Source: Methylobacterium sp. WL119 (GTDB lineage Bacteria; Pseudomonadota; Alphaproteobacteria; Rhizobiales; Beijerinckiaceae). Taken from it: a DNA stretch of 32,859 bases. The stretch is taken from the NCBI RefSeq assembly GCF_008039875.1, contig NZ_VRUU01000055.1:1-32859 (forward strand), given 5' to 3'. Both the position numbers and the translations under genes were made by a program. Each line of letters starts with the position of its first letter. The stretch's first letter is position 1. The notes below the pieces were generated by a model. The model saw only the letters and a program-made list of their open reading frames with translations. It made no database searches and was not told the DNA's origin. Below, piece by piece: positions 6,083 to 16,010 of this stretch.

Positions 6083-7981
6083 CTAGTACTCGCCGCCGAT
6101 CGCGCGCCGCAGCGCCGCCTGGTTGACGCTGACGCCGGCGTTCTTCTGCACCTCGGCGATGTATTCGCCGAGCACGTCGTCGGCCAGCGCGGTGCGGAAG
6201 TTGCCCTCGATCGTCTTGTCCGCCGGGCTGCCGGCGACGAAGGCCGGCATCGTCGCGGCCTCGACCTTGTAGACCGCGCGCGCCTCGCCGGACGCGGCCG
6301 AGCCGGCCTTGCCGACGGCGGTCGCGAAGATGCGGTTGACCACGTCGACCGTCAGCGCGTCCTTGGCCTGGTTGCGGGCCAGATCGTCGCCCTCTTGCGG
6401 GTTGACGCCGATCTCGGTGCCGAGCGCCGCGAGGGTCTCGCCCTTGTCGAGCCGCTCGGCCAGAGCCTTGCCCTTGGCCTGCAGCAGGCGCGACACCTCG
6501 GCCTCGCGCCAGCCTGCGGCGACCGCGTCGCGGACCTCGTCGAGGGGCTTGTCGTGCGCCGCGTCGATCTTGGTCACGTCGTACCAGACGTAGCCGCCGG
6601 CCTTGGTCCGCAGCGGCTCGTTGTCGCCGCCGATCTCGGCGCGCAGCAGCGCCGGCAGCGTCGTCTCGGAATCGGGGATGCCGGCCACCGTCCGGCCCGC
6701 CGGATCCTTGCCCTGCGCGTCGACGCCCGCGATCGTCACGATCGGCAGGTCGCGCTCTTTGGCGATGTCGGCGAGCGGCTTGGCGCCGGCGCGCTGGTCC
6801 TCGATCGCGTCGTGGATCTTGTCGACGCCGTCGCGGGCCCGCGCCAGCGCGATCTGCCTGCGGATCTCCGGCTCGACCTCGGCCAGCGTCTTCACCGTCG
6901 CCGGCTCGATCGCGGTGACGTGGAGGAGCACCGTGCCGAAGCGGCCCTTCACCGGCTGGCTGGTGCCGTCCTTGTCGAGGCCGAAGGCGGCATCGGCCAC
7001 GGCCGGATCGAACAGCTCGGCCCGCGTCAGCGTCCCCAGGGTCAGGTCCTTGCCGTCGGTGCCGCGCTCCTCCGCCACCGCGGCGAAGCTCTTGCCGTCG
7101 GCGATCGCCTTGCGTGCCGCCTCGGCGGCCGCGGCATCGGGGAACACGATCTGCTGGATCGTGCGCTTCTCGGGCGCGCCGAAGCGCGCCTTCTCCTGGT
7201 CGTAGGCCTTCTGCACCTCCTCGGCCGAGACGGCGTCGGGCTTGGCCATCGCCGCCGGGTCGAGCACCAGCAGGGTCGCGGCGCGGTATTCCGGGGCACG
7301 GTAGGCCGAGCGGTTTCCCTCGTAATAGGCCTTCAGCGCGTCCTCGCTCGGCGCCGCGACCTCGCCGGCGGCCGAGGGCGGCAGCATCAGGTAGGCGGCC
7401 TTGCGCCGCTCGGTGGCGTACCGATGCACCGCCAGGCGCATCGCCTCCGGCACGTGCAGGTCGGCGGAGACCGCCTCGGCGAGCTGCAGCCGCGCGATGA
7501 CGGCGCGCTGCTCGCGCACGAACATCGCCTCGTTCAGGCCGGCGCGCTGGAGGGTCTGGTAGAACAGCGCCGACTCGAACTGGCCTTGCGCGTTCTGGAA
7601 GCTCTTCTCGTCGTGGATCGCCCGGATCACCGAGGCGTCGGGCACCGCGAGGCCGAGATCGGAGGTCTTCTGGTCGAGCGACGCCTCGGTCACAAGCTGG
7701 GACAGCACCTGCCGGTCGACGCCGAGCGCCCGCGCCTGATCCGGGGTCAGCGTGCGCCGCATCTGCGTCTGGTAGCGCTGGAGCTGGTTCTGGTAGGCGG
7801 TGCGGACGGCCTCGGCCGTGATCGGCGTCTTGCCGACGGTGGCCACCGCGGTCGACGAGCCGCCGCGGAAGAACTCCTCGACGCCGAAGACCGCGACGCC
7901 CGCGATCAGGAACGTGAAGATCACCGTCAGCACGATCTTGCCGAGCCAGTGCTGGCTCGCGTTGCGGATGTTCTGCAGCAT
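6083..7981 (-). CDS. ppiD: PpiD-like periplasmic peptidyl-prolyl isomerase / chaperone
   Basis: This is an inner-membrane-anchored periplasmic foldase of 632 residues. A single membrane helix (about 15-35, KIVLTVIFTFLIAGVAVFGV) is followed by a SurA/PpiD-type N-terminal chaperone domain (about 45-200). A parvulin domain (about 260-355, from EKRTIQQIVFPDAAAAE to GTVLLHVTAIEP) comes next, then a long C-terminal chaperone-like region. PpiD proteins bind translocated polypeptides near SecYEG, and many have weak or no isomerase activity; which applies here cannot be read from sequence. The ATG at 7979-7981 is preceded by a GAGA ribosome-binding sequence. It is the first gene of the ppiD-trpE unit. 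Confidence 0.9.
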   Translation of the reverse strand: MLQNIRNASQHWLGKIVLTVIFTFLIAGVAVFGVEEFFRGGSSTAVATVGKTPITAEAVRTAYQNQLQRYQTQMRRTLTPDQARALGVDRQVLSQLVTEASLDQKTSDLGLAVPDASVIRAIHDEKSFQNAQGQFESALFYQTLQRAGLNEAMFVREQRAVIARLQLAEAVSADLHVPEAMRLAVHRYATERRKAAYLMLPPSAAGEVAAPSEDALKAYYEGNRSAYRAPEYRAATLLVLDPAAMAKPDAVSAEEVQKAYDQEKARFGAPEKRTIQQIVFPDAAAAEAARKAIADGKSFAAVAEERGTDGKDLTLGTLTRAELFDPAVADAAFGLDKDGTSQPVKGRFGTVLLHVTAIEPATVKTLAEVEPEIRRQIALARARDGVDKIHDAIEDQRAGAKPLADIAKERDLPIVTIAGVDAQGKDPAGRTVAGIPDSETTLPALLRAEIGGDNEPLRTKAGGYVWYDVTKIDAAHDKPLDEVRDAVAAGWREAEVSRLLQAKGKALAERLDKGETLAALGTEIGVNPQEGDDLARNQAKDALTVDVVNRIFATAVGKAGSAASGEARAVYKVEAATMPAFVAGSPADKTIEGNFRTALADDVLGEYIAEVQKNAGVSVNQAALRRAIGGEY

Positions 7982-8106
7982 TCTCTTAGCTTACGCGCGC
8001 TCGGATCGCCGGAGGCATCCGGCCCTGTCGGGCGCCGCGAGGCGCCGTCCTTCGATCCGCCCGCGATAGCCTAGTCCGCACCGGCAGGCAAAGGCCGCCG
8101 CCGAGC

Positions 8107-9573
8107 CTACTGCGTCAGGCGGGTCATCTTCACGGCGCGGTCGAGCATCGCGCTCAGCGAAGCGTTGATTTCGTCCGCCGAACTGGCCGTGAAGAAGAAG
8201 CCCGGCGAGGCGCAGCTCTTGAGCGGGGTCGAGAGCGTCGGGCTGAATTGGTTGACCTGATTGTTCTCCCAAGCCGTATAGGTTCCGTCGTTGGTTGAGT
8301 TGATCGTAATATAGGGGATGTAGAGGACTGAGATTGTCGCGCCGGCGTTCTTCAGCACTGTGCAATTGGACGGGTCCATTTGGGCGGGGCTGGAACCGTC
8401 CCACCACGCGTTGGCATAGCCGTTGAACTTCGATGGGTTTCCAGGATACGTGTACTTTCCGTTCTTCCAAAGATAGTAGTGTTGACCGTTCTGCATGCCG
8501 TCCGTGATGAGAAACACGAACGGCTTCGGGTTGCTGGTGGACGAGCCATCACCGTAAGCCGAGATGGTCGACTTCATCTGAGGCAGGGCGACCTCGAAAT
8601 GCGTCCCGCCGCTCCCCGTGCCGGTGCTCGGATCGCCGTTGACGGAGAGCTGGGTGGTGTTGGTATCGAGAAGATTGGTGAACGCCATTGGCGGTTGCTT
8701 CGTGCATTCGGCCGCCGTGTTCGCCGTGGCAAGGTTGCTGGAGAGCGGAGAAAGCGTCGCCAACTGATTGATGAACGGATAGATGCCGACCCGGTACTGG
8801 TTCGGGACGATCATTTGGCTCGTGGCACGCTGAAGCAGCGAGCAAACGGCATTGTTGACAGAATCCGAACGCAATTGAATCGGTTTCGGTTTGTGATTGA
8901 CTGCCAGGTTCCACCCGTTGGCTCCGGGCCAGTGGCAAGCGAACATGCATCCCTGTTTGGAATCGGTGAGCGTCGATTCGACGTTCATGCTGGCGAGCAG
9001 GTTCATGTCGCTCGCCGAGGTCGGCAGCCCCATCGATCCCGACACGTCCACCATCACGTAGAAGTCGAGGTAGCTTGCGAGGTCGGTCGACGCGGTCACC
9101 GTATTGGCGAGGGGGGTCGTCGGCGTGCGGAAGATCCGGCCGAAGGTGTTCGTCACGGTGGCGGTGTAGGCGACCGTCGACGTCAGGGATTGGCCGTCCG
9201 GGGCCAGCTGCGGCGTCTGCAGCGTGTAGGTGGTGAACGGCACCTTCCCCGCGTTGACGTTGAAGACGTTGGTGGCCTGGGTGATGCCCGCAGCGATCGC
9301 CTTGGCGGTGAGGTTGGGCTGGCCCTGGTTGGCGGCGATGTAGGCCTTGGCCGTCGCCACGGCCGCGACCGCGGCCGCGTCCGCCGCGCCGTCGAGCTTC
9401 GTCTTGTTGGTGATCGCGACGCCGTAATCGACCCCGAGCCCGATGAGCCCGACCAGCGGGATGAGGCTGAGGCCGAAGATCATCGCGACGTTGCCACCCC
9501 GTGCCTCCGCAAAGCTCGGACGCGAGATGGCGTGCCGGTCTGCCCGGCGAAGGCGGTTCAGTAGCCAGAACAT
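8107..9573 (-). CDS. TadG-like pilus assembly protein with von Willebrand factor A domain
   Basis: The 488-residue protein begins with the TadG/TadE-type N-terminus: GGNVAMIFGLSLIPLVGLIGLGVDYG is the membrane helix (about 26-51), followed by KLDGAADAAAVAAV. After a variable region comes a von Willebrand A domain whose MIDAS motif DVSGS is at 175-179, with FLITDGMQNG later. TadG proteins are minor envelope components of Flp/Tad pili. The ATG at 9571-9573 overlaps the end of the upstream TadE gene by 16 bp. The region 8200-9000, coding the C-terminal half, is clearly richer in A/T than its neighbours and uses more NNT/NNA codons. No Tad ATPase or prepilin gene is in the window. Confidence 0.85.
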   Translation of the reverse strand: MFWLLNRLRRADRHAISRPSFAEARGGNVAMIFGLSLIPLVGLIGLGVDYGVAITNKTKLDGAADAAAVAAVATAKAYIAANQGQPNLTAKAIAAGITQATNVFNVNAGKVPFTTYTLQTPQLAPDGQSLTSTVAYTATVTNTFGRIFRTPTTPLANTVTASTDLASYLDFYVMVDVSGSMGLPTSASDMNLLASMNVESTLTDSKQGCMFACHWPGANGWNLAVNHKPKPIQLRSDSVNNAVCSLLQRATSQMIVPNQYRVGIYPFINQLATLSPLSSNLATANTAAECTKQPPMAFTNLLDTNTTQLSVNGDPSTGTGSGGTHFEVALPQMKSTISAYGDGSSTSNPKPFVFLITDGMQNGQHYYLWKNGKYTYPGNPSKFNGYANAWWDGSSPAQMDPSNCTVLKNAGATISVLYIPYITINSTNDGTYTAWENNQVNQFSPTLSTPLKSCASPGFFFTASSADEINASLSAMLDRAVKMTRLTQ

Positions 9574-10271
9574 TTCGTGGCGATCCCGTCGCTGTTCGCG
9601 GTGTCGTAGTTCACGAGGGTGGCGTAGCGCGGCTGGACGTAGACCGAGCGGGCGATCTGGCTGCCTGAAAAGAACTTGGCGCCGAAGGTCGGCTTGAAGG
9701 TGAATGCCACGTCGATGACGATGATCGAGCCGGGACCGTAGACCGAGCGCGGCAAGGTTCCGACGTTCGGCGCGGCGGTATTGTCGGCGGGCAGCAAAGG
9801 CGTCCCGCAGGAGCGCTGGGTGCTGCCGGACGTGCCCGTGCTCGTCCACACGACGTTGGCCGTGTAGCAGGCGCTCATGTCGGCCGGGTCGTTGCAGGCG
9901 GTCGACTTCTGCGTGAAGGCGACGCTGGCGTACTTGATGGTGATGTCGTTCGACCAAAGCACGTTCTGCCGGGCCGCATCCTTCATGACGTAGGGGAACA
10001 GCACGAGCGCCGAATCGAAGCTGAAGTGAAGGTCGGTCGCGTTGACCGTGGCGATCGTGGCCCCCGGCGGCGGCGGCACCTGTGAGATCATCTGGCTGAT
10101 CGAGTGCGCGACGAGCTCGACCTTGCGCGTCGCGTTCACATACGTGACCAACTGGATGCCGCCGAGCATCAGCGCGAGCAGCACCGGCAGGACGAGCGCG
10201 AACTCGACCGCCGACAGCCCGCGCCGGTCGTCGCGGAAGCGTTGCGTGAGGGATGGCCGACGGGGTGCCAT
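9558..10271 (-). CDS. TadE-like pseudopilin family protein (second copy)
   Basis: The 237-residue protein starts with a basic stretch, then the TadE signature RRGLSAVEFALVLPVLLALMLG (about residues 16-37), a type IV pilin-like membrane helix with the conserved Glu, and KVELVAHSISQMI. The rest is an extracytoplasmic domain with five cysteines. TadE proteins are minor pseudopilins needed for Tad pili or related secretion. The start ATG shares one base with the upstream gene's TGA (TGATG), and its own end overlaps the TadG gene by 16 bp, so the three genes form one translationally coupled unit. Confidence 0.85.
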   Translation of the reverse strand: MAPRRPSLTQRFRDDRRGLSAVEFALVLPVLLALMLGGIQLVTYVNATRKVELVAHSISQMISQVPPPPGATIATVNATDLHFSFDSALVLFPYVMKDAARQNVLWSNDITIKYASVAFTQKSTACNDPADMSACYTANVVWTSTGTSGSTQRSCGTPLLPADNTAAPNVGTLPRSVYGPGSIIVIDVAFTFKPTFGAKFFSGSQIARSVYVQPRYATLVNYDTANSDGIATKCSGY

Positions 10272-10822
10272 CAAAACTTCTCGTTGCGGAATGCCGCCGT
10301 CGAGATCGCCAGGTAGCTCGTGGAGCCGTCGGTGCCGAGCATGGATGCGAAGACGCTCGGCAGGACCGAAATCGGGTAGATGACCTGCAGGTACTGATAG
10401 TCTCCAGCATTGCCGAGATCGTACTGGCCCGATCCGCTCGTCTGGGACGGCACCAGGAGGCCGCTGACGTCCGGCTTGACGAAGGCGTAGTAGCCGCTCT
10501 TCGCGCCAAAGGTCGGCTGCACTTTGTAGAGGTTCACCACGACGTTCCCGCACGACATCACGGCCGGCAGCCTGCTGCAGAGCGCGGTCTTGAACGTCGC
10601 CTGATCGATGCCATTGATCTTGGCTTTGCCGATCATCACCTGCCGCGCGGCCTGACTCGTCGCGTAATCGAGCCGCTGGTTGACGAACATCACCAGGGCG
10701 ACGGCCATGACGAAGGCGATCGTCAACAGCAGCATCGGCGCGACGAGGGCGAATTCGACCGCCGTCGCTCCGCCTCTCGCCTGAAGGAATGTCCGTGGAC
10801 CGCGCATGCGCCGTGATCGCAT
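10271..10822 (-). CDS. TadE-like pseudopilin family protein (first copy)
   Basis: The product is about 183 residues: a short Arg-rich leader, then ARGGATAVEFALVAPMLLLT (the TadE helix with the conserved VEFALV) and a periplasmic domain. Possible starts are ATG at 10820-10822 or at 10805-10807; neither has a good ribosome-binding sequence, and the longer one is given. The open frame continues upstream to 11083, but that part is Arg-rich and looks non-coding. An A/T-rich patch with TTATGTTAG on the minus strand just upstream (around 10840-10855) may hold the promoter of the TadE-TadE-TadG unit. Confidence 0.8.
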   Translation of the reverse strand: MRSRRMRGPRTFLQARGGATAVEFALVAPMLLLTIAFVMAVALVMFVNQRLDYATSQAARQVMIGKAKINGIDQATFKTALCSRLPAVMSCGNVVVNLYKVQPTFGAKSGYYAFVKPDVSGLLVPSQTSGSGQYDLGNAGDYQYLQVIYPISVLPSVFASMLGTDGSTSYLAISTAAFRNEKF

Positions 10823-11085
10823 GTCAGGAATTAAGGCCGATCTAACATAAGGTAGCCGTTTTCGGCCTATCGCCCCTCCGCCTCGCCGGCATCCCCCGCG
10901 CGGGTGTCCTCGGTTCTTTCGATCCATCGCGTCTCGGCATGCCGCCCGTCCCCGGAGCGGGGGCCGGGTGATCTTCGTCGCGGATCGTCTCCCGGCGCGG
11001 CCGATCCGGTTTGCGCCCTCATGCGGGCTCTGGTAGCCCCGGCCCACGCGTGCGCCGGCAGGCGTTTGGGACGGCAGGGACATCG

Positions 11086-11847
11086 ATGATGCGTTCGGGA
11101 CGGCGGCCCCTGGTTGCGGGCAACTGGAAGATGAACGGCACCCGGGCCTCGATCCCCGTGGTCGACGCGGTGCGGACCGGCCTGTCCCCGGCGCTCGCCG
11201 AGACGATCGACCTGCTGATCTGCCCGCCCTCGACGCTGATCTCGGCCTGCGTCGCCGCGACCTACGATTCGTCGATCGCCATCGGCGGCCAGAACCTCCA
11301 TGCCAAGCCGAGCGGCGCCTTCACCGGCTCGATTTCCGCCGAGATGCTGGCCGACCTCGGCGCGCGCTACGTCATCGTCGGACATTCCGAGCGCCGGGCC
11401 TACCATCACGAGACCGACGACGGCGTCCACGCCAAGGCCCTGGGCGCCCGGCGCGCCGGCCTGTGCGGCATCATCTGCGTCGGCGAGACCATGGAGGAGC
11501 GCGAGCAGGGCCGGGCCCTCGACATCGTCCGGGCGCAGCTCGCCATCGGCACGCCGAAGGGCGCGACCGGCGCCGACACCGTGATCGCCTACGAGCCGGT
11601 CTGGGCGATCGGCTCGGGCCGCACGCCGACGGCGCGCGAGATCGCCGAGGTCCACGCCTCCCTGCGCGAGATGCTCGACAAGCTCGTCGGCGAGGAGGCG
11701 GCCAAGATCCGCATCCTCTACGGCGGCTCGGTCAAGCCCGGCAACGCGCGCGAGCTGCTCTCGGTGGAGAACGTCGACGGCGCGCTCGTCGGCGGCGCCA
11801 GCCTCGTCGCCGAGGATTTTCTGGGAATCTGCGCCGCCTACGCCTGA
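11086..11847 (+). CDS. tpiA: Triose-phosphate isomerase
   Basis: TpiA interconverts dihydroxyacetone phosphate and glyceraldehyde 3-phosphate in glycolysis and gluconeogenesis. The 253-residue barrel has catalytic Lys15 (AGNWKMNG), His100 (VGHSERR) and Glu170 (AYEPVWAIGSG), plus the phosphate-binding LYGGSVKPGN and LVGGASL near the end. Two adjacent ATGs (11086 and 11089) follow AGGGA at 11076-11080; either could be used. The tpiA-secG-pyrG order is common in alphaproteobacteria, here with one opposing gene inserted between tpiA and secG. The 263-bp upstream gap to the divergent TadE gene shows no other gene. Confidence 0.97.
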   Translation: MMRSGRRPLVAGNWKMNGTRASIPVVDAVRTGLSPALAETIDLLICPPSTLISACVAATYDSSIAIGGQNLHAKPSGAFTGSISAEMLADLGARYVIVGHSERRAYHHETDDGVHAKALGARRAGLCGIICVGETMEEREQGRALDIVRAQLAIGTPKGATGADTVIAYEPVWAIGSGRTPTAREIAEVHASLREMLDKLVGEEAAKIRILYGGSVKPGNARELLSVENVDGALVGGASLVAEDFLGICAAYA

Positions 11848-11862
11848 GCGATCCGCGCCCGC

Positions 11863-12303
11863 TCAGATCTTGTAGGCCTGCCGGGCGAGCAGCCGCCAGC
11901 GGCCGCCGTCCCGGTGCCAGACCTGCATCACGCCGATGCGCACCGGCGCGGTCTTGCCGCCGGAGGTCGCCTCGCCGCTGAACACGTGCCGGGCGATGGC
12001 GTCCTCGCCGACGACCGAGACCGAGCGGTCCGACAGGACGATGCTTGGGAAGGCGGAGCGCCCGCTCGTCAGCGCGTCGACGAAGGCCGCCTTGCCCTGC
12101 ACGGCGCCGCTCGAATGACCGTAGCTCAGGCCGTCGAGCACCAGCGCGTCGAGGGTGGCCGCGTCCGGCGCGAGCAAGGCCGCGGTCAGGGCGTCGACCG
12201 CCGCCTCCACCTCGGCCTCCGGTCCCGCCGCGCCCGCCGGGGCGGCCCGGGCGACGGAGGCGGCGAGCGCCACGGCGAGCACGAGGCGGCGTGAGATGGG
12301 CAT
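11863..12303 (-). CDS. Secreted NTF2-like (DUF4440/SnoaL-type) protein
   Basis: The 146-residue protein has a Sec-type signal peptide (MPISRRLVLAVALAASVARA, cleavage probably near residues 20-26). One NTF2-like domain follows: EAEVEAAVDALTAALLAPDAATLDALV, the YGHSSG segment, KAAFVDALTSG, and the closing strand VMQVWHRDGGRWRLLARQAYKI. Homologous proteins are annotated as nuclear transport factor 2 family or DUF4440. They range from enzymes to binding proteins, so no reaction is proposed. It ends 15 bp from the tpiA stop on the other strand and is divergent from secG. Confidence 0.85.
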   Translation of the reverse strand: MPISRRLVLAVALAASVARAAPAGAAGPEAEVEAAVDALTAALLAPDAATLDALVLDGLSYGHSSGAVQGKAAFVDALTSGRSAFPSIVLSDRSVSVVGEDAIARHVFSGEATSGGKTAPVRIGVMQVWHRDGGRWRLLARQAYKI

Positions 12304-12424
12304 GGCGTCATCCTCCGGTCCGAGGCGGCCGATCCGAAGCGCCGCTCTTCGCGCCCGCCTTTGAGCACGCGGAGCGATCGTCCGGGGAGCCGGGCGGCTG
12401 ACATCGGCGCGCCGATCGTCACGT

Positions 12425-12453
12425 TTGGCGCCCGCACGCTTGTGGTGTATGCC
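12425..12453 (+). promoter_or_regulatory. Candidate promoter upstream of secG
   Basis: TTGGCG at 12425-12430 and TATGCC at 12448-12453 are 17 bp apart, in the 260-bp gap between the divergent NTF2-like gene and secG. The match to the sigma-70 pattern is partial (three bases in each box) and was found by eye. Nothing else was recognised in the gap. Confidence 0.25.
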
Positions 12454-12563
12454 CCCGGCAGATTTGTAGCCGGTGCGATGCAGCTCCGGCCGTCGTGTCC
12501 GGCTCCCCGTCCCAGCGAACGGCTCCCGGGACCGGCGCGCGCAAGAACGATTCCGGAATTCCG

Positions 12564-12995
12564 ATGCAGACCGTCCTGATCGTCGTCCATCTCATCATCG
12601 TGCTGTCGCTGATCGGCGTGGTGCTGCTGCAGCGGTCCGAGGGCGGCCTCGGCCTCGGCGCCGGCAGCAGCGGCGGCGGCGTCTCGGGCTTCATGACCGG
12701 GCGCGGCCAGGCCAACGCGCTGACGCGGGCCACCGCGATCCTCGCCGCCCTGTTCTTCGTCACCAGCCTGACCCTGGCGGTGATGTCGCACCGCTCCGCC
12801 GCGCCGAAATCGATCCTCGACGGCGCCAACGGCACGACGCAGCCGGCCGGCCAGCCCGCGGGCGCCGACAACCTGCTCGACACGTTGCGCCGGCAGAACA
12901 ACGCCCCGGCCGCGGGCACCCCGGCGGCGCCCGCCGCGCCGGCGGCCCCGACTCCGGCCCAGCCGGCCGTTCCGGACGCGCCCCAGTCGCGTTGA
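12564..12995 (+). CDS. secG: Preprotein translocase subunit SecG
   Basis: SecG is the small accessory subunit of the SecYEG translocon in the inner membrane. The 143-residue protein has the usual two helices (VLIVVHLIIVLSLIGVVLLQ at about 4-23 and AILAALFFVTSLTLAVM at about 56-72), joined by the conserved loop RSEGGLGLGAGSSGG. The remaining 60 or so residues are a low-complexity Ala/Pro tail, common in alphaproteobacterial SecG but long here. The start is the ATG at 12564 with GGAA 5 bp before it; an upstream in-frame ATG at 12495 would add unconserved residues. Confidence 0.93.
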   Translation: MQTVLIVVHLIIVLSLIGVVLLQRSEGGLGLGAGSSGGGVSGFMTGRGQANALTRATAILAALFFVTSLTLAVMSHRSAAPKSILDGANGTTQPAGQPAGADNLLDTLRRQNNAPAAGTPAAPAAPAAPTPAQPAVPDAPQSR

Positions 12996-13001
12996 GTGCC
13001 G

Positions 13002-13039
13002 CGATCGAATCGGAGCGACGCAGCCGCGCCGTTCGATCG
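13002..13039 (+). terminator. Inverted repeat after secG
   Basis: CGATCGAA (13002-13009) and TTCGATCG (13032-13039) are 8-bp inverted arms starting 7 bp after the secG stop, with a 22-base GC-rich loop. No T-tract follows. It may attenuate readthrough into pyrG, 130 bp further on, but could equally be a protein-binding site or chance. Confidence 0.25.
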
Positions 13040-13169
13040 GGCAAAGGAAACTTAACGCTCCCGCCCTAGGCCGGCCCAATCCAGCATTGTGCGAATTCCG
13101 TGGGAATCGCGCGGTGCGGGTGGCATGCCGTTTGGCGAATCGCCCAGCCTTCTCTATGGACCGAGGCCC

Positions 13170-14798
<1,629 letters not shown>

Positions 14799-14814
14799 GG
14801 CGGGACCGCCCGTG

Positions 14815-15216
14815 ATGACCTCGATCTCCGGGCTGCCCGCCTTCCTCGGCTACGGCGCCATCGCCTGCGGGCTCGTGGCGCTCTACCTCGGCGTCTACCT
14901 GACGACGACGGCGCACCGCGAGATCGCGCTGATCCGGGCGAACAACGTCGCCGCCGCCACCGCGCTCGGCGGCAGCTTGCTCTGCTACGCGCTGCCGCTG
15001 GCCGTGGCGATCTACAACGCGCAATCGGCCCTCGACTGCGTGATCTGGGGCCTCGTCGCCCTCGTCGTGCAGATCCTGATCTACTTCCTGGTCCGGATCG
15101 TCCTGCCCGACCTGTCCCGGCGGATCGCGGCGGGCGAAGGCGCCGCGGCGATCCTGCTCGCCTCGGCCTCGCTCGCCGGCGGCGGCGTGATCGATGCGGC
15201 GGCCATAACCTACTGA
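14815..15216 (+). CDS. DUF350 (YjfL-like) inner membrane protein
   Basis: The 133-residue protein has four predicted membrane helices (about 8-30, 44-66, 73-95 and 107-125) and the family features YGAIACGLVALYLGVYL, LIRANNVAAATALGG, and IYNAQSALDCVIWGLVALVVQILIY. It corresponds to E. coli YjfL, whose function is not established. A GTG at 14812 directly precedes the ATG at 14815, and the ATG is preferred. It follows pyrG by only 16 bp, so it may be co-transcribed with it. It is the first of three genes matching the E. coli order yjfL-yjfM-yjfC, which suggests a shared envelope role. Confidence 0.88.
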   Translation: MTSISGLPAFLGYGAIACGLVALYLGVYLTTTAHREIALIRANNVAAATALGGSLLCYALPLAVAIYNAQSALDCVIWGLVALVVQILIYFLVRIVLPDLSRRIAAGEGAAAILLASASLAGGGVIDAAAITY

Positions 15217-15401
15217 CGAGCCCGCGATCGTGATCCGCCGAGCGAGCGGCGCCAGGCGTCGCGGATCGCGCATCGGGCGCCGCGGCGGGGCCGGCCGGCG
15301 AAGCTGGACGATCTTCTCAAGGGCCGCCGGCGTTCCTACATCCGGGCCTCGCGGCGTTCTGCCGCCAGGGAGCCGGGCCGTCCGAGACGGTCCGAACGAT
15401 C

Positions 15402-16010
15402 ATGGCCTCGTCCATCGAACGGTCCTCGAAGCGCTCGACCACCGTCGCGCTCGTCCTCGTCGCCGGCGCCGGCGCCACGGCCCTCGCGCTCGGGCGGTAC
15501 GATCCCTCGCAGCGCGAGGAGGACGTCCTGGTCTACGGCGGTCCCGACGCCTGCATCCGCGGCGGCATTCGGACGGAGACCGATTGCCGGAGCACCTACG
15601 CCACGGCGCTGGCGGCCTATCCGGAGGCGGCGCCGCGCTACCTCTCCCTGGCCGATTGCGAGGGGCATCACGGCACCGGGCATTGCGTCGACGGAACCGC
15701 CGTGGCGACGAGCGCGGCCGGCCGCTTCGTGCCGATGCTGGCCGGCTACGTCATCGGCCGCCGGATCGAGCAGGCCCTCGCGCCGCAGCCCGTCTACGAT
15801 CATCGCCCCGGCCAGGCCGGGGCGGCGTATTCCGGATCGGGCGGCTACCGCACGAGCTGGGGCGGCCGCGTCGTCACCGGGAGCGGCGGTGCGTCGTCGC
15901 GCGCGCGCGTCGCCTCGTCCGCGGTGCGCCCGGCCGCCTTCGGCGGGTTCGGCGCGACCGGCCGGGGCTTCGCCTCCCATGGGATGGCGGGTCACGGGAG
16001 CGGCGGCTGA
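15402..16010 (+). CDS. DUF1190 (YgiB/YjfM-like) protein
   Basis: The 202-residue protein has a short N-terminal hydrophobic segment (TVALVLVAGAGATALAL, about 13-29), which is either a signal or an anchor. The DUF1190 core has paired cysteines (DACIRGG, TDCRSTYATAL, LADCEGHHGTGHC) and the ending PMLAGYVIGRR. The C-terminal third is Gly/Ser/Arg-rich and low in complexity. It corresponds to E. coli YgiB/YjfM, of unknown function, which are always found next to a glutathionylspermidine-synthase-like ligase. Its TGA overlaps the ligase ATG by one base (TGATG). The 185 bp upstream, back to the DUF350 gene, show no convincing gene. Confidence 0.82.
   Translation: MASSIERSSKRSTTVALVLVAGAGATALALGRYDPSQREEDVLVYGGPDACIRGGIRTETDCRSTYATALAAYPEAAPRYLSLADCEGHHGTGHCVDGTAVATSAAGRFVPMLAGYVIGRRIEQALAPQPVYDHRPGQAGAAYSGSGGYRTSWGGRVVTGSGGASSRARVASSAVRPAAFGGFGATGRGFASHGMAGHGSGG

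Noticed and set aside
8008..8046. Two small hairpins (8008-8023 and 8031-8046) between the TadG and ppiD genes
   Set aside because: The stems are only 6 bp each, without a T-tract, and such stems are frequent at this base composition.
10823..11085. Possible small gene or RNA in the 263-bp gap before tpiA
   Set aside because: No ribosome-binding site with a conserved-looking frame, no tRNA-like structure and no compelling RNA motif; the open frames are Arg-rich shadows.
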